From Cristatella mucedo (Eukaryota > Bryozoa > Phylactolaemata > Cristatellidae): a stretch of DNA of 59,801 bases. Below are positions 54,791 through 59,801 of the stretch, piece after piece. The notes below the pieces were generated by a model, which was not told the origin of the DNA, did no database searches, and saw nothing but the letters and a program-made list of their open reading frames with translations. The stretch is taken from NCBI GenBank assembly GCA_009760855.2, contig WPIO01000288.1:64001-123801 (forward strand), given 5' to 3'. Each line of letters opens with the position of its first letter. Position 1 is the first letter of the stretch. The translations under genes and the position numbers were made by a program.

Positions 54791-55094
54791 GTAGGGGCTA
54801 GCGGGCGCGCGATGGCGGCGCGACGAACAGCGAAGCCCCCACAAGCTAGTCATGGCGTTGTCGACGACGGCTGTATTACGAGATTTAGCAGCCGTCGTGC
54901 GTGCTGCTCCGGAGCACGTGGGGTTGAGAGAGAGAGAGAGAAGAGCGTGGATAGCGTGCGTGCAGGCCGACGCACAGGCAGAAAGTGAATTTCGCGGCAA
55001 GGAACGCGTCACGTGCCCGCTAGGAGCGTTCCCGTCAGGCGAACGGAACGTCGGCTGGGGGGGGCGGAACCACGTGAGGGCGATGACACGCCCA

Positions 55095-55200
55095 CCGACC
55101 TACTAAATCCTGTGATAAATCGGTGCGTGCTAAGCTCTCTTTTAAAGATGTCGTTGCACCAGTCAACTGTGAGTTCCAGCTCTCCGTAAGTTCCAGCTCC
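55095..55200 (-). mobile_element. LINE-A, part 2 of the split copy
   Basis: CCTACTAAATCCTGTGATAA, ATCGGTGCGTGCTAAGC and CTTTTAAAGATGTCGTT correspond to the sequence that directly follows GAATCACAGGGA in intact copies (CCCACTAAATGCTGTCCTAA). They continue the copy that broke off at about 54783. Confidence 0.65.
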
Positions 55201-55574
55201 GTTCTAGAGCAGGGAGCGTGCAGCTAGATCTGGCGGTGGCAGAACCGCAGAGGCGAGGCGAGCGCCGACCGTAAATATCGCGAGGAAGTTGCGCTCAGAT
55301 GAGAGTGCAGCACTCCACTGGTCCACGCGTCGAACGCTCCGAGCGAAGCCTGCATGGACGCTTAACCGGACGTCATCTCTTAGCGTTAGCACGAGGCCGC
55401 ACGCGCCTTCCGGCTGCAGAGCGCCTCAGCGAAGCCTCAGCGAAAGCGCGAGCATCTGTTGATCTGCTAGATCTCTATTCGGCGGCGACTGGACGTCGGG
55501 CTGCCCGTCTGCCATGTGCCGAGCTGATCGATTAAAGGACGGATGTAGTTGTCCTCGATCTTCGGGGCTTAATA

Positions 55575-56331
55575 GTAATAATAATAATATTGCAATTGAT
55601 AAAGCGCCCTCAGAGAACTTAATCTCTTTCTAGGCGCTTCACATTTGCTGCAAAGTGATATGCAATAGAATAGTAAGTAAAATCATGCTTGAAAAACAAA
55701 CAAAATAAATAATATGGTTATGGGTTACATGCACAGGGTCAGCATGCAAATGTGGTTAGTGGCAGCATGCACTGTGTCAGCACGCATAAGCACATCAAGG
55801 ACGAATCACAGGGACCCACTAATGCTGTCCTAAATAGATGTGTTTTTAAGTTTCTTTTAAATGTGGTCAGGTCAGGGGATGTTCTGACGCAGGTCGGGAG
55901 GGAGTTCCAGGCTTTGGGAGCATACGACCTAAATGCACGGTCTCCAAAGGATTTAAGGTTTGTACGAGGTATTTCCAGACTGCTGGATTCCGAAAAGCGA
56001 GTGGTACGATACTTGGCCTGATGGGGTAGTATATCTAACAGATAGGCTGGAGCCATAGAATGAAGAGACCTAAAAGTGAGCGACAAAACCTTGAAGTCAA
56101 TCCGTTGCTTGACTGGTAGCCAGTGCAGGTCGGCGAGAAGTGGAGTAATGTGGCAACTGCGACGCTCACGACAGACAAGCCTAGCTGCGGAGTTTTGCAC
56201 CAGCTGCAATCGCCTGATCGCACATGCCGGTAGGCCAGTAAGCAGTGAGTTGCGGAAATTGAGATGAGATGTCACGAATGCATGGACCAACTTGGACGTG
56301 GTATCCTTATCTAAACAAACCAAAATTTTAG
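55575..56331 (-). mobile_element. LINE-A, youngest copy, open over the RT C-terminal region
   Basis: The tail (AATAATAATATTGCAATTGA, AAGCGCCCTCAGAGAACTTA) and the untranslated region are intact. A minus-strand frame stays open for 252 codons (55739-56497). The LINE part starts at about 56331 and reads 'DKDTTSKLVHAFVTSHLNFR', then 'RRLQLVQNSAARLVCRERRS', 'LADLHWLPVKQRIDFKVLSL', 'FSESSSLEIPRTNLKSFGDR', 'SYAPKAWNSLPTCVRTSPDL' and 'TTFKRNLKTHLFRTA'. The first 55 or so codons of that frame come from flanking DNA and are fused only by chance. The element is 5'-truncated and so cannot move alone. Confidence 0.95.
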
Positions 56332-56499
56332 CTTTTTCTTCTTCTTCTAATTTATAATTTAGGCTTCGGGTCACCAGAGGCCTCGTGGCCTCGGAGGCTG
56401 CAGGCCAGCTGCAGGCCAGCTGCTGAGCACCCACCTCTTGCTCCTTTTCCTCCATTTCCTCGACGCAGACGCTCGCCCTGCAGTGACGCCATCGCACTT

Positions 56500-56960
56500 T
56501 ACGATCTAGATCGCGCGTTCGATGCCAGGAGGGCAGTTCTTGAATGCCCAGTGCAAGCGCCGGCGATAGCCGTCAAGGCTCATGAACTGCTATGTAAACG
56601 TAAAGCCACGTGTCTCCGTGCATAGCGCCGCCGAGCCGCAATAAGTAAGTTGGCGTTGCCCAACGCAGTTTTCTAGCGCACTTAAAGTCTAAGCTGCCTT
56701 CGATGCTCGCACGATGAGACCATTAAATCACCTGGCTTCTACTTCACTTTACTCCTCTAGCCTGCGGCTCGCTGAAGCGACGATCGACCTCGCATGCCCA
56801 CAGAGGTCACGTCCGGCCACGCAGCGGCTGTGCCACTGCGAGCTCGCCCTGCCAGTCAGACTCGGCTCACGAGCACGCACCCTGCCGCGGGCGGTCTTCT
56901 CCTCAGCCGCCGCCGCAGCGCTTCGCCTCGCGGCCCAGAAAGATCGCCGACCCAGGGCTG
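56500..56960. repeat. Long diverged repeat, copy 2 (with 49025-49445)
   Basis: It begins with a SINE-1-like remnant (GCGTTCGATGCC, GCAAGCGCCGGCGATAGCCG, CTCATGAACTGCTATG). The same succession as copy 1 follows: GTGTCTCCGT, CCGCAATAAGTAAGTTGG, AGCGCACTTAAAGTCTAAGC, GCTTCTACTTCACTTTACTC, GCCGCCGCAGCGCTTCGCCT. Confidence 0.75.
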
Positions 56961-57061
56961 GTGCTGCATGCGGCGGCGGCGGCGGCGGTGACAGTGCGAA
57001 GCGTTCGTGGTCGGGTGCAGCGATGCGACGAGAAGTCGCACTGCGTGGGTACTAAAGATTT

Positions 57062-57185
57062 ATGTATGTAATGTATCTCCGTCTATTACTCCACAAAGCC
57101 ACAAAGACTATGTGAGTGTTAGGCAGGAGAGTGTTGTAAAGCGCACTCACAGCCTAAGCGGCTTTCGGTACGCACTCGGTACTTA
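57062..57185 (-). mobile_element. LINE-B 3' end only
   Basis: ATGTAATGTATCTCCGTCTA, TCCACAAAGCCACAAAGACT and GCCTAAGCGGCTTTCGGTAC match the reverse complement of the 42.6-kb and 51.6-kb LINE-B ends. The match stops after about 120 bp. Confidence 0.8.
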
Positions 57186-57189
57186 GAAA

Positions 57190-58030
57190 GCGGCAATTTA
57201 CTGAATGTATTCGCAAACGACAGTGGCGATTTAAGTAATAATATCTAGCAGGGGTGAAGCCCTCGCGGCGCGTAGCGGACTAGTCGGCGTCCTGCACCCC
57301 AAATGACGCTGCCTTAACATTTCGTCTCCTAGTCCACAAGACCGACCTCCTGATGTGTCTAGCTCAGGCTACAGCCGCCATAGCTGTGCCCAGCTATCCA
57401 TAAACTACCTCTATTTTCGTACCACCTCTACTGTAACATCTCTATTTCCACGCCATCTTGACAGTGAGCATGTCGCACATCTCCTGCTCTAACGTCTCCT
57501 CTACCGGTGCCTCGAGAGTCTCTTCCGCAGTGATTGCCTCGGGAGTCTGCTGTCAGACACACACCTAACTCCGGCGACTTGAGTGAATTGATGTACAGCA
57601 GAGGCTGAGCTCTAAGGGCGAAGCTGGCCAGTCCTCATTGTGCACCGCCAAGACTCTGCCTCCAGTTAGCGCCTCCCAGACCCCAAGATCGACTCCCGGA
57701 CGTCGCAAGCAGCGGCAGCTACTGCCGCCGCCAGGGCGGCACCCAGCAAACGGTCAACTACGGGTACCCGGCCATCCCGGCTGACCCCTCTCGGCCAGAA
57801 TGGCTGCTATTTCACTTGGCCGACGTTCGTCGAACTATCAGATGTCATTCTCGTTATCAATCGACGAGCCATACGCTTTCACTGGCACTTGCCCAAATCT
57901 AGAATCAGCAGGCAGGCGCCGAGCTGCGCTTTGTCGCGGCGTACCGCTGATCGCTCTCCAGGTTCAAGTCGCCGAGTTCCCGAATCCTCCACAGCGACGC
58001 AGTTGAAGCTCTAGGGCCAGCCAGCCAGCG
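57190..58030. other. GC-rich to mixed; no recognisable gene
   Basis: No repeat family or motif that I can support. Confidence 0.35.
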
Positions 58031-58039
58031 AAGGGTGCA

Positions 58040-58440
58040 CCTTGCGAACGCAGCAGCGGCAGTAGCAGCAGCAGTAGCCGCTGTAGCCGCAGCGTCAGCA
58101 GCAGGAGCGGCCGCAGCGGCGTCGTGGCGAGACTGCAGGGCTACAGCGGTGGCTTCCGCCGTCAGCGACGACGGCGGAAGCAGGAGACGCAGCAGCCGCA
58201 GCAGCGCAGGAGCAGCTGTGGCCAGCTGCGGCAGCAGCAGCGTCGGTAGCAGCAGCAGCAGCAGCAGCAACGACAGCGGCGGCGGCGGCGGCGGCTGCAT
58301 GAGCGGCAGGAGCAAATGCAGGGTAGCAGCGGCGGCGGCGGCTGCGGCGGCTGCGGCGGTAGCAGCAGCAGCAACAGAAGCTGTGGCAGCATGGGCAACC
58401 TTATCATCAGGATTATTATTATTGTTGTTGCTGTTGTTAC
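58040..58440. repeat. Degenerate GCN/CAG triplet tract
   Basis: About 350 bp of period-3 sequence (GCAGCAGTAGCC, GGCGGCGGCGG, AGCAGCAGCAGC) grades into ATTATTATTGTTGTTGCTGT at about 58410-58435. The Ala, Ser/Gly or Leu/Pro-rich frames on both strands are by-products of the repeat. Confidence 0.9.
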
Positions 58441-58444
58441 TAGA

Positions 58445-59445
58445 GATCGCTGCTCACGATGTTATACACCCTCTGTTGTCCACAATGTATATAATGCCAG
58501 AGAGCTGTACGCTCAAGTGCTCGATGCAGGGTAGCCGAAATCCACGCTTGAATTTGCGAACTGCGGATGTAGGCAAGTTTCGCCGAAGATTCTCAGGGTG
58601 CAGATACTAATAAGTGATATTCTCTGAACTAAAACAAAAGAAGCGAGCAGGGCAGATTAGAGCTGAGTCTGGAATCCTTTGAAAAAAGCTCTGGCATGGT
58701 AATTTAAGGATCGACGAATGTATCCGCTTGTGCGTAGCCCATCTGTATGGACACTTATTTCGCTCAGTAGTTAACGATTGAAAAATTTGGAGTCGAAACT
58801 TGGTTCGGCATCACGAATCATTTGATTTATGATACCGGAGAGTCTCTTTCCCCGTTCGCTCTCTCCGCCGCTCTCTCGGGCGCTATGCTTCTATTTATCT
58901 CTTGAAGTTTGCGTTCCATTTAAATGTTTCTCTATTTACTCATTGGGAAAATGTGTACCGAGTTGAGAGCCTTCGCAAATATCTGGCCTACACATCTTTT
59001 AAGTAGCACCCGTATCCTAGTAGCCGACGCATTCGCAAGATCGGGAGAGACTAGTTTTACGGTTATCTAATTGAGAAAATTAGTTGAATGTATTGAAGCA
59101 ATCTGTCAGTATTGGAAGTTTTAACATTAAAGCTGGCTCAAAAACTTGACAAAGGATTGCACATACTGTGTATTTGACACGTAGCCTCCAAATTTAGCGA
59201 CTCTTGTCATTCGCTCTCTTGCGCCAGTCCAGGTTTACGAAGCTCATATCCGAACTCTATCCCACGTCCGCCGTATCGCGACCGACTGCAAATCGATCTC
59301 ACAAAGCTCGAATGACGACTGCTAACTGCCAAAGGCTGTGTTAAAATGAGGGCTGTCGACCTTTGTGGCTCTCCGCCTGTGCATTCCTGCCCGAAAGGAT
59401 GGCTTAGTCCCCGTCAAAGCTGCGGCCCGGCATAATTCTACACGA
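58445..59445. other. Ordinary composition; nothing recognised
   Basis: Composition returns to that of the left part of the window. No gene or repeat family seen. Confidence 0.35.
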
Positions 59446-59450
59446 TTCCG

Positions 59451-59642
59451 GTGAGCCGTGATGGCTCACTGGGTTAGGCGGTTGCTTTCACGGCCTCGGT
59501 CCCGAGGTCGTGGGTTCGATTCCTGCGGTGGGGCGATTCTTTATCGCCACTGCAAGCGGTGGTGATAGCCGTAAAGGCTCTTCTGTCGCTATGCAAAAGA
59601 GGCTGTTTAATCAGCTAGGATTTATTTATTTTATTTATTATT
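59451..59642 (+). mobile_element. SINE-1, best-preserved copy
   Basis: GTGAGCCGTGATGGCTCACT opens the tRNA-like head. The A box is TGGCTCACTGG (59463-59473) and the B box is GGTTCGATTCC (59513-59523), a perfect pol III match. The body holds GCAAGCGGTGGTGATAGCCG and GCTCTTCTGTCGCTATGCAA. The 3' end is CTGTTTAATCAGCTAGGA, followed by a TTTATTTATTT tail. Unlike SINE-2 it does not carry the LINE-A tail, so its partner LINE is not evident. Confidence 0.95.
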
Positions 59643-59801
59643 CTGCTGCACATCTGCTGCACGACGCTTGACCTCTAGCGTCAGATGTCCGACGACAATT
59701 GCGTCCTAGAGCCCGCCTAATCGTCGTTCAGCCCGCTTGAGTGTTCACACTTGTTTTTGGCTGCAAGGTCCAGTGCCGCATTCAGCCTCCCCAACCTTAA
59801 G

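Larger units (their letters stand above)
37860..58400. other. GC-rich, CpG-dense compositional domain
   Basis: Composition changes over 37.9-39.6 kb and is then conspicuously rich in G, C and CpG until about 58.4 kb, broken only by transposon copies and small AT islands (about 39150-39240 and 40330-40400). CpG is not depleted, so the block is probably not heavily methylated in the germ line, or it has biased mutation or conversion. Long frames are open on both strands at once, as expected when stop codons are rare, and none has a family motif that I recognise. LINE-A, LINE-B, SINE-1 and SINE-2 copies inside show that it belongs to the same genome. Confidence 0.85.

Noticed and set aside
58035-58610. 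191-codon Ala/Ser/Gly-rich frame
   Set aside because: It is produced by a degenerate triplet repeat. The opposite strand is open too, giving Leu/Pro repeats.
59451-59530. Functional tRNA gene (perfect B box)
   Set aside because: The sequence after the B box is SINE body shared by six copies, not an acceptor stem, so it is a SINE head.

Overview
This is a window of animal (metazoan) nuclear DNA, most likely from an invertebrate. The evidence is LINE reverse-transcriptase remains of the CR1/L2 type with short microsatellite 3' tails, tRNA-headed SINEs, pogo/Tigger and hAT DNA transposon relics, long microsatellites, AG/GT splice sites around an open frame, and no long intact gene. I cannot name the phylum. 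I see no rRNA, no CRISPR array, no bacterial-type operon and no complete protein-coding gene.

Layout. Positions 1-37.8 kb are AT-rich and are mostly decayed transposon sequence. Four repeat families recur, and I use working names for them. LINE-A is a CR1/L2-like LINE with a 3' end shaped like 'AAAGTGCCTAGA...(ATT)n'. LINE-B is a second LINE whose 3' end runs into ATTACATT-type repeats. SINE-1 is a tRNA-like element of about 170 bp. SINE-2 has a tRNA-like head joined to a LINE-A-like 3' tail. Single relics add a pogo/Tigger transposon (18.8-21.5 kb) with a LINE-B inside it, an RLE-type (R2/NeSL-like) LINE end (21.9-22.7 kb), another LINE RT relic (23.0-23.6 kb), an APE endonuclease relic broken by an inversion (13.0-13.8 kb) and a hAT terminus (about 15.5 kb). 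The only strong host-gene candidate is a 402-bp internal exon at 27479-27880 (phase 1 on both sides). Its 5' boundary is copied in inverted orientation at about 29.44-29.62 kb, next to a perfect hairpin with 38-bp arms.

From about 37.9 kb composition changes, and from about 39.6 to 58.4 kb the DNA is very GC-rich and CpG-dense. Frames there stay open on both strands simply because stop codons are rare. Copies of LINE-A, LINE-B, SINE-1 and SINE-2 sit inside this block, so it belongs to the same genome as the AT-rich part. After about 58.4 kb the sequence returns to ordinary composition and ends with a clean SINE-1 copy.

The elements fit together as a LINE/SINE partnership (LINE-A machinery, with SINE-2 carrying its tail) layered onto older DNA transposons. 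Nested insertions give a relative order: LINE-B entered the Tigger copy, LINE-B lies inside a CT microsatellite, and a GC-rich segment interrupts a LINE-A copy. All boundaries were read by eye and are approximate unless an exact junction is described.
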